Of a stretch of 64,000 nucleotides of DNA, positions 34,250 through 42,033 are shown one piece after another (positions within the stretch are counted from its first letter, which is position 1; each line of letters begins with the position of its first letter). A program made the position numbers and the translations under genes. The notes under the pieces are model-generated. The model ran no database searches and was not told the DNA's origin. It was given only the letters and a program-made list of their open reading frames with translations. The stretch is from Hymenobacter mellowenesis (GTDB lineage: Bacteria; Bacteroidota; Bacteroidia; Cytophagales; Hymenobacteraceae), in assembly GCF_030581005.1 (NCBI RefSeq), contig NZ_JAUQSX010000001.1, forward strand, positions 124,001 through 188,000, read 5' to 3'.

Positions 34250-35665
34250 ATGAATAAATTCATCCTCGCAGCGCCTATGCTGCTCGCCTTTTCGGCCTAC
34301 GATTGGGTTGCGGATTTCTTTGAGCCGGCATCCCCGCTCAGCTACACGGCGATGGCCGCGCCGGCCGCTACGAACAAGCTGGCGGCCCTCAAAGGCCTGA
34401 AAAGCACAAAGTCCACGGCGGCGGTGAGCGACGTGGTGAATGCCGCTAACGCCTTCATTGCCACGCTCAGCACCGCGCAGCAGGCCACGCTGTTGCAGGC
34501 GTATAATTCGACCACAGTCACAAAGTGGTCAAATCTGCCGGTGAATTCCACCAACCGTATTGGCCTGCGCCTCGACGCCCTAACGGCGGCCCAGCAGACG
34601 GCTGCGCTGGCCGTAGTGCAGGCAGCCACGGGCACCGTGAGCGGCGACGGCTACAACGAGATTCAGCAGCTCCGCGCGGCTGACGACTACCTCGCGGCCA
34701 ACGGCGGCGGCGCAGCCTACGGCAGCGGGGTGTACCTGATTGCGTTTCTGGGTACGCCCTCGCTCACCGGCACCTGGCAGCTGCAGTTTGGCGGCCACCA
34801 CCTGGCCACCAACATCACGTATGGCAATGGGCAGGTAAAGGGCGCCTCGCCCAAGTTTGAGGGCACCGAGCCGCTCACGTTCAGCACGCCCAACAGCAAC
34901 GTGTTTGCCACTGGCACGGCCTGCGCGCCCATGTCGAACGAGGGCTCGGCCATGCTGGCCATGCTCAACGGCCTCACCGCCGCCCAGAAAACCACGGCCC
35001 GCCTCAGCCAGAGCTTCAACGACGTGGTGCTCGGGCCGAACGGCAACGGCCAGTTTCCGGCCACCAAAGTGGGCCTGGCCGTGAACACGCTCACGGCCGC
35101 CCAGCAGGCGCTGGTGACGGAAGCCATGCGCCCCTGGGTGCAGGATTCCGACGATGCCACCGCCGCCAGCCTGATGACCACCTACACCAACGAGCTGGCC
35201 GGCACCTACATTGCCTACGCCGGCACCGGCAACCTCACCACCAACGGCGACTACGTGCGCATCGACGGTCCCACGGTCTGGATTGAGTTCATTTGCCAGA
35301 ACGGCGTGGTGCTGTCCGGCATCCACTACCACACCGTGTGGCGCGACCACGCCCGCGACTACGGCGGCAACTTCTTCGGCACCTACACCACCGTGAGCGG
35401 CACCAAAGCCGCGGCGGCAGCCCGGGCGTTCTCGGTCTACCCCAACCCGCTCATTGGCGGGCAGCTGCTGCAGGTGCAGCTGGCCAGCCCCGCCGTGGCC
35501 GCCACCTACACGCTGCGCAACAGCCTGGGCCAGGCGGTGCGCACGGCCTCGTTCCGCGGCCAAGCCACTGAGGTGCCCATCGGCGGCCTGGCGGCCGGCG
35601 TCTACCTGCTCAGTGTGAAGGCCGATGCCAGCCCGGCCGTGACGCAGCGCGTGACGCTGGAGTAG
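34250..35665 (+). CDS. DUF3500 protein with T9SS sorting domain
   Basis: The ATG at 34250 opens a signal-like segment (MNKFILAAPMLLAFSAYDWV). The body (about 45-385) fits the DUF3500 family: LRLDALTAAQQTAALAVVQA, YNEIQQLRAADDYLA, WQLQFGGHHLATNITYGNG and IHYHTVWRDHARDYGG. The histidine clusters suggest metal binding. A short T9SS sorting domain (SVYPNPLIGGQ to the end, about 75 residues) makes it a surface or secreted protein. It lies 43 bp after the HupE/UreJ-like gene; pairing of these two families suggests a shared, possibly metal-related, role (inference). 471 residues. Confidence 0.85.
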   Translation: MNKFILAAPMLLAFSAYDWVADFFEPASPLSYTAMAAPAATNKLAALKGLKSTKSTAAVSDVVNAANAFIATLSTAQQATLLQAYNSTTVTKWSNLPVNSTNRIGLRLDALTAAQQTAALAVVQAATGTVSGDGYNEIQQLRAADDYLAANGGGAAYGSGVYLIAFLGTPSLTGTWQLQFGGHHLATNITYGNGQVKGASPKFEGTEPLTFSTPNSNVFATGTACAPMSNEGSAMLAMLNGLTAAQKTTARLSQSFNDVVLGPNGNGQFPATKVGLAVNTLTAAQQALVTEAMRPWVQDSDDATAASLMTTYTNELAGTYIAYAGTGNLTTNGDYVRIDGPTVWIEFICQNGVVLSGIHYHTVWRDHARDYGGNFFGTYTTVSGTKAAAAARAFSVYPNPLIGGQLLQVQLASPAVAATYTLRNSLGQAVRTASFRGQATEVPIGGLAAGVYLLSVKADASPAVTQRVTLE

Positions 35666-35686
35666 CCGGGCCGGCTTTCGGCGCAG

Positions 35687-35719
35687 AAGCCCCGTCCGGC
35701 GTGCCAGGCGGGGCTTTTT
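35687..35719 (+). terminator. Intrinsic terminator
   Basis: AAGCCCCG pairs with CGGGGCTT around a 14-nt loop that can pair partly, followed by a T run. It lies 22 bp after the DUF3500 gene. Confidence 0.7.
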
Positions 35720-35870
35720 GGTGAGCCGGGTTCGGGGGGAGGTTGCGGGGGCAGGCGCGCCGTTGGGCGAGTGCAGGGCGCCAACCGTCGATTGTGGGTG
35801 GCGCAGTTTCAAGACACGGCGGATTTTTGAAACACAATTGGTTGCCCATCTCAAGGCTGCGTAAATTTCG

Positions 35871-36539
35871 ATGACTACCGCTCCCCTACCCGTTTACAAA
35901 TCCCGGTTTCTGAAGGCCGACCGCCGCACCGTTATCCAAGCGGAAGGCGGGCAGACGTACCGGACCAGCTTCGAGCAGCCGGCGCGGCTCGATGATATTT
36001 TCATTCGGCCCGGCGCTTCAGTGCAGATGGATGCGACGGGCCTGACCGGCCAACTGCTTGTGCTGCCCATTGTGGGCGGGGCCCTGCTCACCACGGCCCA
36101 GACGGTGGAAACGGCTTTGCTGCCGGGCTACCTCTACACGGTGCCGGCCGCGGAAGCCGGTTCGCTCGTGCTGACCAACCCTTTCGAGAAAGAAACGGTC
36201 AATATTCTGCTGATACAGGCGCCGGTGCCATCGGCCGCCGCGGCCGTGGTGCAGGAGTTTCAATTGCCGCTGACAGAGAAAAACGTGCTGGTGGCGCCTG
36301 ACAATCCAGCCCTGCCGGTGCGGGTGGGCTTGTACGACAGCCGGGTGAAGGGACATATCCCGGCCCTCGGCCTGGGTGGCTTTTCGCTGTGCTACGTCCT
36401 CAACGGCTCGTTCGAAATTGAAGACCGGCTGGCCGAGCACCGCGACGCGCTGCTGCTCTGGGAAACTGCTGAAATAGAATTCGAGGCCCTGTCTGAAACG
36501 GCCATTTTGCTTTACCTGGAGTTTGGCGCGTCAAGCTGA
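35871..36539 (+). CDS. Cupin-like protein of unknown function
   Basis: A 222-residue soluble protein with beta-rich, cupin-like patterns in both halves: DIFIRPGASVQMDATGLTG and LVLPIVGGALL in the first, SLCYVLNGSFEIEDRLAEHR and DALLLWETAEIEFEALSE in the second. This suggests a two-cupin layout as in pirin-like proteins. The usual metal-binding histidines are mostly missing. No signal peptide. I do not recognise a named family and assign no function. Confidence 0.65.
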   Translation: MTTAPLPVYKSRFLKADRRTVIQAEGGQTYRTSFEQPARLDDIFIRPGASVQMDATGLTGQLLVLPIVGGALLTTAQTVETALLPGYLYTVPAAEAGSLVLTNPFEKETVNILLIQAPVPSAAAAVVQEFQLPLTEKNVLVAPDNPALPVRVGLYDSRVKGHIPALGLGGFSLCYVLNGSFEIEDRLAEHRDALLLWETAEIEFEALSETAILLYLEFGASS

Positions 36540-36559
36540 GCAAAGTTCAGAATGCGCCA

Positions 36560-36670
36560 ATATCTCCTCTGGCTCCCCTCTCCCTTGGGAGAGGGGCCGC
36601 CCCGGAGGGGTCCCGTGAGGTGTCACGTCAGCCGAAGCGGTAGAGATGCTTCGACTGCGCTCAGCATGAC
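36560..36670. repeat. Composite of repeat fragments
   Basis: The first half (CTCCCCTCTCCC-TTGG-GAGAGGGG, then CCCGTGAGGTG) resembles the outer part of the compound repeats at 45172 and 49339. The second half, 36638-36670, is one arm of the GTCATGCTGAGC family (GGTAGAGATGCTTCGACTGC). Only partial copies are present, so it looks like a decayed or truncated element. It lies upstream of the intradiol dioxygenase gene. Confidence 0.65.
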
Positions 36671-36725
36671 CTGACAAACAGATTTTTAAAATTTTAACCC
36701 AACGCATGCTTAAACTTTTCCGCTT

Positions 36726-37715
36726 ATGAACCGAATTGACTTCCTGAAAAAGAGCTTTGGCTTCCTGGGCATGGCGGTGGTGGGCCCCTCGCTGCTGGGC
36801 GGCAGCGAGGCCGAGGCCTGCACCGTGGCCAGCACCGAAACAGCCGGCCCCTTCCCCACCATCAACCCCGCCAGCTACGTGCGCAACAACATCATCGGCA
36901 CGCGCACGGGTGTGCCATTCACCATTAACATCGCGGTGAAAAACGTGCTGAGCAACTGCGCCGCCGTGGCCGGCCTGCTCGTCGACATCTGGCACTGCGA
37001 CAAGGACGGCAACTACTCGCAGTACGGCGGCACGCAGATGCAGCAAACCAACTATACCACCCAGGACTTCCTGCGCGGCCGCCAGGTGACCAATGCCAAC
37101 GGCCTGGTGAGCTTCACCAGCATCTTCCCCGGCTGGTATTCGGGCCGGGCCACGCACATCCACGTGCACATCTACACGGCCAGCGGCACCAGCCTGCTCA
37201 TCTCCCAGATTGCCTTCCCGGAAAGCGCCACCAGCGCCGTGGTGACGGTGAACGCGGCCACGGCCATGGGCTACACCAAGGGCATGAGCGGCTACACCTA
37301 CAACGCCAGCGACAACGTGTTTTCGGACGGCACGGCCACCGAGATGAGCACCATCACGGGCAGCGTGGCGGCGGGCTACGTGCTCAACTGGGACGCCTTC
37401 ATCTCGTCCACGGCGCTGGCTACCAAGAGCGCCGCGGCCGAAACCCAGTTCCAGATTCGGCAGAACTTCCCGAACCCGGCCAGCGACCTGACCCGGATTC
37501 CGGTGGTGCTGCGCACGCCCTCCGAAGTGCAGGTGACGGTGGTGTCGATGACCGGGCAGCAGGTGCTCCGGCAGGTGCTGGGCACGCTGAGCGCCGGCGA
37601 AAAGATGATTGATTTGGACGTGTCGGCGCTGGCCGCCGGCAGCTACGTGACCACCGTGAAGGTGGCTAACCTGGCGGGCACGTTCACGCAGTCGCAGCTG
37701 CTGTTGAAGAATTAG
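36726..37715 (+). CDS. Intradiol ring-cleavage dioxygenase-like protein with T9SS domain
   Basis: A 329-residue exported protein. The N-terminus (MNRIDFLKKSFGFLGMAVVG) is an export signal. Residues about 35-225 form a protocatechuate/catechol dioxygenase fold. The non-haem Fe(III) ligands are visible: one Tyr in WHCDKDGNYSQYGG, one in GWYSGRATHIHVHIY, and the two histidines of the latter motif. The last 85 residues (FQIRQNFPNPASD onward) are a T9SS sorting domain. Intradiol enzymes open catechol rings; an exported surface form could act on lignin-like or humic aromatics. Fold and ligands are seen; substrate is unknown. Confidence 0.87.
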   Translation: MNRIDFLKKSFGFLGMAVVGPSLLGGSEAEACTVASTETAGPFPTINPASYVRNNIIGTRTGVPFTINIAVKNVLSNCAAVAGLLVDIWHCDKDGNYSQYGGTQMQQTNYTTQDFLRGRQVTNANGLVSFTSIFPGWYSGRATHIHVHIYTASGTSLLISQIAFPESATSAVVTVNAATAMGYTKGMSGYTYNASDNVFSDGTATEMSTITGSVAAGYVLNWDAFISSTALATKSAAAETQFQIRQNFPNPASDLTRIPVVLRTPSEVQVTVVSMTGQQVLRQVLGTLSAGEKMIDLDVSALAAGSYVTTVKVANLAGTFTQSQLLLKN

Positions 37716-37721
37716 GGGTTT

Positions 37722-37807
37722 GTAGCGCGGACTTTGTAGTCCGCGTCCTTGCGCTATTTAGAACTGCCCCAATGGCGTGGGGACGCGGACTACAAAGTCC
37801 GCGCTAC
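37722..37807. repeat. REPIN-like inverted repeat, copy 2 (variant)
   Basis: Perfect 27-nt arms (37722-37748 and 37781-37807) start GTAGCGCGGACTTTG. Each arm has an inner hairpin GCGGACT-TTGT-AGTCCGC. It is the same design as the copies at 21119, 45233 and 49400 but with several compensating base changes, suggesting a sister family. It lies just after the dioxygenase gene. Confidence 0.85.
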
Positions 37808-37844
37808 ACCCCAAACTGTGAAGTTGAACCGTGCTGTTGAGCCC

Positions 37845-37880
37845 GAGGCTGGTCGCTCCCACGGCCGGCCTCTTTTTTTT
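37845..37880 (+). terminator. Probable intrinsic terminator
   Basis: GAGGCTGG pairs with CCGGCCTC (one G-T pair) over a 12-nt loop, followed by a run of eight T. It would end the dioxygenase transcript and overlaps the stop codon of the convergent lipase remnant. Confidence 0.55.
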
Positions 37881-38808
37881 ATTTCTGCGCATCCAGCCCC
37901 GCCACCAGCCGCTGCATGGCGTGCTGCCGGAAGGGCGAGGGCGAATCGAGGCCGGTGGTGAAGTTGTAGCGCACCACCACGATGTCCAGGTTGCGAAAGC
38001 GGTCCAGATACGATGGCACAGCCCGAAACAGAGCCAGCACCTCGTAGCTCTCATAGATGAGAAAGGTGCGGCGCCGGCTGCCGTGAAACAGCCGCTCCTT
38101 TCGGGCCAAATCGAAGTAGCCTGTGAGCGGCGAGGAGTTGAAGGCGAACACCTTTTCGATGCGCGGACAGGTGTAGCCGGCGTGCTGGGCCAGCCCGCCA
38201 CCCAGCGAATGGCCCACCGCGAAAATGCGCGCCCGCCCGCCATAGGCTGAATCGAGACGCGCCACCACGGCGGGCGTGAGGGCGCGGGCCTGTTCGTACT
38301 GGTCCCAGAGGCCGGGCCAGTTGGTGACGGGTCGGGTATTGGCCACTCAGTCGGCAAACTCCAGGTAGTTGGTGCCCCGAAACACCAGCACCGCCAGCGG
38401 CCGGGCGCCGGGGCGCGCCTGCACCCACACGTCGTACACCATGCCGCCCAGCATTTTTTGGCCTGGCGCGGCAGCTAACGGATACGTGAACGAAAATGGC
38501 CGCCAGCCGCGCCGGGCCAGCTCGTAGCGCTCCACGGCGTACTTGGCGGTGTCCTGGCGGTAGTCGGGCCGGTGGGTGGTTGTCTTCACACCTGAGTACA
38601 CGATGGCGCTGAGCATGGCCATATCGGATGCCAGCTGGTAGTCGGCATCGCGCAGCGTGGGCGTGAGCTGGCCCTGGGCCAATTGGGCGGGTGTGCGGTG
38701 GTACTGCAGGTTTCTGATGGTGACTACGGCGTCATCGGGCCGCTGGCAGGCACTGAGGAGTAGAAGTAGACCCCAAGCGAGAATGACAATAAAAACCGGT
38801 CCTTTCAT
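37879..38808 (-). pseudogene. Class 3 lipase-like lipoprotein interrupted by one stop codon
   Basis: Two frames in the same register abut at an in-frame TGA (38347-38349). The first 153 codons encode a lipoprotein signal (LLLLLSACQ) and end VLVFRGTNYLEFAD. After the stop the text continues VANTRPVTNW and includes the lipase elbow VGHSLGGGLAQH. Class 3 lipases have an FRGT...W pattern here, so TGG (Trp) to TGA is the simplest explanation. With Trp restored the protein would be about 309 residues and intact. It is either a fresh pseudogene, a sequencing error, or a case of stop readthrough. Confidence 0.85.
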
Positions 38809-38811
38809 TCT

Positions 38812-39375
38812 CTAGCTGGCTTGTCCCACCCATACCAGACCAGTTTGCACGGCCACGCAAGCCTCGCCGGTTGGTGATTCGATAGGCCAATGCGGCTTGC
38901 GGGAAGCCCACTGGCCCAGCTCTGCAAAATCCTCTGGCCAGAAAATGTCAATTCTTTTCCTGGCGCTCCATTGCAGCTCATCAATGCCCGCCACCATCTG
39001 GTACTCAACGGGCAGCGGTAACGCTAGTGCTTCGCCAAATGCTGTTTCATATCGAGGGGTTCGCTCACAAATGGCGGCCACTAATTCCGATTCGCCAAAA
39101 GCAGGTTCAAACAGCCACACGGCCAGATAGAAGGTCGGATAATGCTGCCGCAATTGCACCTGCCATTGCTTGAAATCAGCAACCAATTTGCCTAGCCACA
39201 GCTTCCGAATGGCAAGTGGAGGCTTGTCACTCACGAGCCAGGGTGTTAGCCCCAGCTTTTGCGTGTCGTACTGGTCCTGCGCTATTCGCGTCATATTGGG
39301 CAATGCCAACACAGCTGCCCGCTGCTGGTGCTGCTGCAGGTGCCGACGAAAACCACGAATCCGTTTTTTCCTCAT
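38812..39375 (-). CDS. Hypothetical protein, possibly DUF3916-like
   Basis: The ATG at 39375 begins MRKKRIRGFRRHLQQHQQ; the frame opens 11 codons earlier with a less likely start. The 187-residue soluble protein contains SDKPPLAIRKLWLGKLVADF and YLAVWLFEPAFGESELVAAI, which recall the DUF3916 family, a match I hold loosely. Its A/T content is higher than that of its neighbours, hinting at separate origin. It ends 3 bp before the lipase remnant start on the same strand. Function unknown. Confidence 0.6.
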   Translation of the reverse strand: MRKKRIRGFRRHLQQHQQRAAVLALPNMTRIAQDQYDTQKLGLTPWLVSDKPPLAIRKLWLGKLVADFKQWQVQLRQHYPTFYLAVWLFEPAFGESELVAAICERTPRYETAFGEALALPLPVEYQMVAGIDELQWSARKRIDIFWPEDFAELGQWASRKPHWPIESPTGEACVAVQTGLVWVGQAS

Positions 39376-39447
39376 GAAGGCTTCTTCCTGGAAGCACGGT
39401 GCTTTCAAGAAGAAGCAAGCTACACTATGAGCCCCTATTTGCCGCCC

Positions 39448-41802
39448 CTAGCTCAACGTCAACCCCTCCGCCGTGAAGCGCCGGTAAATCCCGGCCAGAA
39501 TTTCGCTTTTGGTGAGCTGCTCCTGGCGGATGTTGGTAATCCAGAACAGCACTTTGAGCTCGTACACCTGGCCGTTGATGCTGCTGAGCAGGATTTCGGG
39601 CGGCAGGTTGTGCAGGGTGTAGGGGCTGGTTTTGATTTCCTCCTGGATGAGCGCGCGGGCTTGGGCCAGGTTGGTTTGCAGGTCGTCGGTGGCGGAGGTC
39701 ATTTTCAGCACGAGGTCGACGCGGATGTGGTCGTTGGTGCGCGTCCAGTTGATGACGTGGTTGGAGAGCAGGTCGCCGTTGGGCACGATGATTTCGGAGC
39801 CCGTGACGGACGTGAGCTTACTGGAGCGGATGCCGATGTCCTGCACGCGGCCCGATTTGCCGGCTACTTCGATGAAATCGCCGACATGGAAAGGCCGCTC
39901 AAAAATCAGGATAATGCCCGACACCAGGTTGTTGACGATGCTCTGCAAACCCAGGCCGATGCCCACGCTGAGCGCGCCGAACACGATGGCGATTTTGCTC
40001 AGCGGCAGGCCCGTGGCGGCGGTGGCCAGCGCGAAGCCCACCAGCACCAGCAGCAACCGCAGCGCCACCAGCCACGAGCCCCGGCGGCGCGAGTCGGAAT
40101 CGTCGTCGCCCACCTCGCCGAAGAAGTAGCCGATGTAGCGCTGCAACAGGGTGGAAATGTAGAGAATCAGGAAGAAAAGCAGGATGTTGCCAAACGTGAA
40201 AACGGTGCTGCCGATGGTGTGCGGCGCCGTGAGGGCGTGGTCGAAGAAGCCGTAGATGGCGTTGTACACGTTCAGGTTCGAGGTGAAGACCACCAGCCAG
40301 AGCGCGCCGGCCAGCACCGTGAGCAGGCACATGAGCTGGGGCTCGATTTTGTCGTAGTCGAAGGCCGCCGTGCCGCCCTCGCTGCCCCGGCTGCACAGGA
40401 TTTGCAGGTGGAAGGCTTCGGTGAACAGCTCGATGAAAACCGCCAGCCCGATGCCCTGCGTGAGCCCGAAAATGGCCGCCGTGCTGAACATCTTGGCCAG
40501 GCTCAGTCGACCCACCACGTTGCAGACCATGGCCAGGCCGTTGAGCCCGATGAACAGCCAGGCCACCGGAATCAGGAACCGCATCTGAGCCAGGGTTTCG
40601 CGCAGGCGCAGCAGCAGCAGCACGCCCACGCCCACGGCCAGCGCGTTGAGGCCCAGCAAGCCCCAGCGGGCCAGCAGGCCGGTGGTGGCGTTGGCGTTGG
40701 CCACGCTCAGGCCCACGAAAAACGCCACCAGCCCCAGCCAATACAGAAACAGCCGCCGCGGCCAACTCCTCGCAAACACCGCCGTGAGCGCCACCAACAG
40801 CAGCAGCTGCAGCAGCGCCAGGTACACGGGCGGCGGGTGCAGCTCCAGGGCCGGCGCCAGGCTGAACATCACCACCAGCGTGGCCGCCACCGGCCCCGGC
40901 CGCAGGTAGTGAAAGGGCTCGGCGATGACCAACTCCTGCTTCCGGGCCCGGCGGTAGTTGAACGACACCCAGCCGTAGAACACCAGGCCGATGAGGGCCA
41001 TGTAGGCCCAGTTGTCCCAGTTGTGCACGAAGTAGAAGTTGATGATTTCGCGGCGGTACTGGCCGGCCTTGCGGGCCTTGGGGTCGGCCGGCAGCTTCGG
41101 CGGGGCCGACTGGGCCTCCCAGAGGGGCGGGTAGTTGAGCTTGGCGTTGGTGCGGCTGTAGCGGCGCAGCTGGTCGCCCACCTCGTCCTGCAGCTCCATG
41201 CCCTGGATGTAGCTGGCGGCCACCTGCGTCTGCAGCTGCTTCACTTTGAGAAACCGCTTGGCCAGCAGCCCGCCAATGCGCTGCTGCCGCGCCAGCAGGG
41301 CCGAGTCGGAGCGTTCTAGGGCCAGGGTAGTGGCATCGGGGCGCGGGACGCGCGGGGGCGGCGGGGCAATGGTTTTGAGCCGGGCCTGCATGGCGCCCAG
41401 CTGCTGGTGGGCTTCGGCCAGCTCGGTGCGCCAGTCGGCCAGCTCGTCCTGCAGGGTGGTGAGCATGAGCTGGCACATCTGCAGCTGCTTGATGTCGACC
41501 ACCTGTCCCTTCTGCTTGAGGGTGTACTGAATGGCCTTGAGGTTTTCCACCACGTCGGGCAGGTCCTCGGCCAGGCCGCGCGTGTCGAACACCTTACGCA
41601 CCTGCCCCGAAATGCTGCTGAGCGTGGTGTAGCCCACTTCGAGGCGGTAAGAATCGTCGCGGGCCACGGTGGTATCCACGGCCATCGTGTCTTCTTTGAC
41701 GACGGTGCTCTGGGCCCGGGCCGGGGCCACGGCCAGCAGCCAGAGCAGCAGGCAGGTCAGGGGCAATTTTGCGGAAGCCGGCAAGGGATTTGGAACGGGC
41801 AT
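39448..41802 (-). CDS. Mechanosensitive ion channel, large MscS family protein
   Basis: A 784-residue inner membrane protein. A signal peptide (LPLTCLLLWLLAVAPARA) leads to a periplasmic helical region with coiled-coil character (about 80-240). About eleven membrane helices follow, then the MscS core with pore helix and beta domain: FGALSVGIGLGLQSIVNNL, IILIFERPFHVGDFIE and IGIRSSKLTSVTGSEIIVPN. The C-terminal domain (from about 700) is of standard type. It opens under membrane tension to release solutes during osmotic downshock. A single gene, divergent from the M1 peptidase. Confidence 0.93.
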   Translation of the reverse strand: MPVPNPLPASAKLPLTCLLLWLLAVAPARAQSTVVKEDTMAVDTTVARDDSYRLEVGYTTLSSISGQVRKVFDTRGLAEDLPDVVENLKAIQYTLKQKGQVVDIKQLQMCQLMLTTLQDELADWRTELAEAHQQLGAMQARLKTIAPPPPRVPRPDATTLALERSDSALLARQQRIGGLLAKRFLKVKQLQTQVAASYIQGMELQDEVGDQLRRYSRTNAKLNYPPLWEAQSAPPKLPADPKARKAGQYRREIINFYFVHNWDNWAYMALIGLVFYGWVSFNYRRARKQELVIAEPFHYLRPGPVAATLVVMFSLAPALELHPPPVYLALLQLLLLVALTAVFARSWPRRLFLYWLGLVAFFVGLSVANANATTGLLARWGLLGLNALAVGVGVLLLLRLRETLAQMRFLIPVAWLFIGLNGLAMVCNVVGRLSLAKMFSTAAIFGLTQGIGLAVFIELFTEAFHLQILCSRGSEGGTAAFDYDKIEPQLMCLLTVLAGALWLVVFTSNLNVYNAIYGFFDHALTAPHTIGSTVFTFGNILLFFLILYISTLLQRYIGYFFGEVGDDDSDSRRRGSWLVALRLLLVLVGFALATAATGLPLSKIAIVFGALSVGIGLGLQSIVNNLVSGIILIFERPFHVGDFIEVAGKSGRVQDIGIRSSKLTSVTGSEIIVPNGDLLSNHVINWTRTNDHIRVDLVLKMTSATDDLQTNLAQARALIQEEIKTSPYTLHNLPPEILLSSINGQVYELKVLFWITNIRQEQLTKSEILAGIYRRFTAEGLTLS

Positions 41803-42033
41803 ACAGGAGCTTTAGACCGGAAAAGTACGCGCCGAACGGCCGGAAAGACGGGCCCGGATTTCGGCAAAAGATGCAGCCGGGCATTCTGCCGTTTAACAGG
41901 AGCATTGCATCGACGGGCCGGAATATTTGTAGCACATGCTTTAGCTTGTACTTCGTTGCACGGTTCCGGCACACTGGCGCGGTTCCGTGTGCTACGTGCA
42001 ACGCCCGCCCCTCTCCTTCCGTCTGTCTCTGCT
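41803..42033. other. Divergent intergenic region with short repeats
   Basis: It contains GTAGCACATGC near 41935 and its approximate complement GTGTGCTAC near 41990, with GCACGGTTCCG and GCGCGGTTCCG as near direct repeats between. This looks like a degenerate inverted-repeat element. Promoters of the MscS and M1 peptidase genes should also be here; none is clear. Confidence 0.45.

Noticed and set aside
38812..39375. Toxin-antitoxin interpretation of the small AT-richer gene beside the lipase remnant
   Set aside because: No toxin or antitoxin motif is visible and the partner gene is a lipase, so there is no support.
39259..41319. 686-codon plus-strand open frame
   Set aside because: It lies wholly opposite the MscS gene and has the His/Gln/Gly-rich composition typical of antisense frames in GC-rich DNA.
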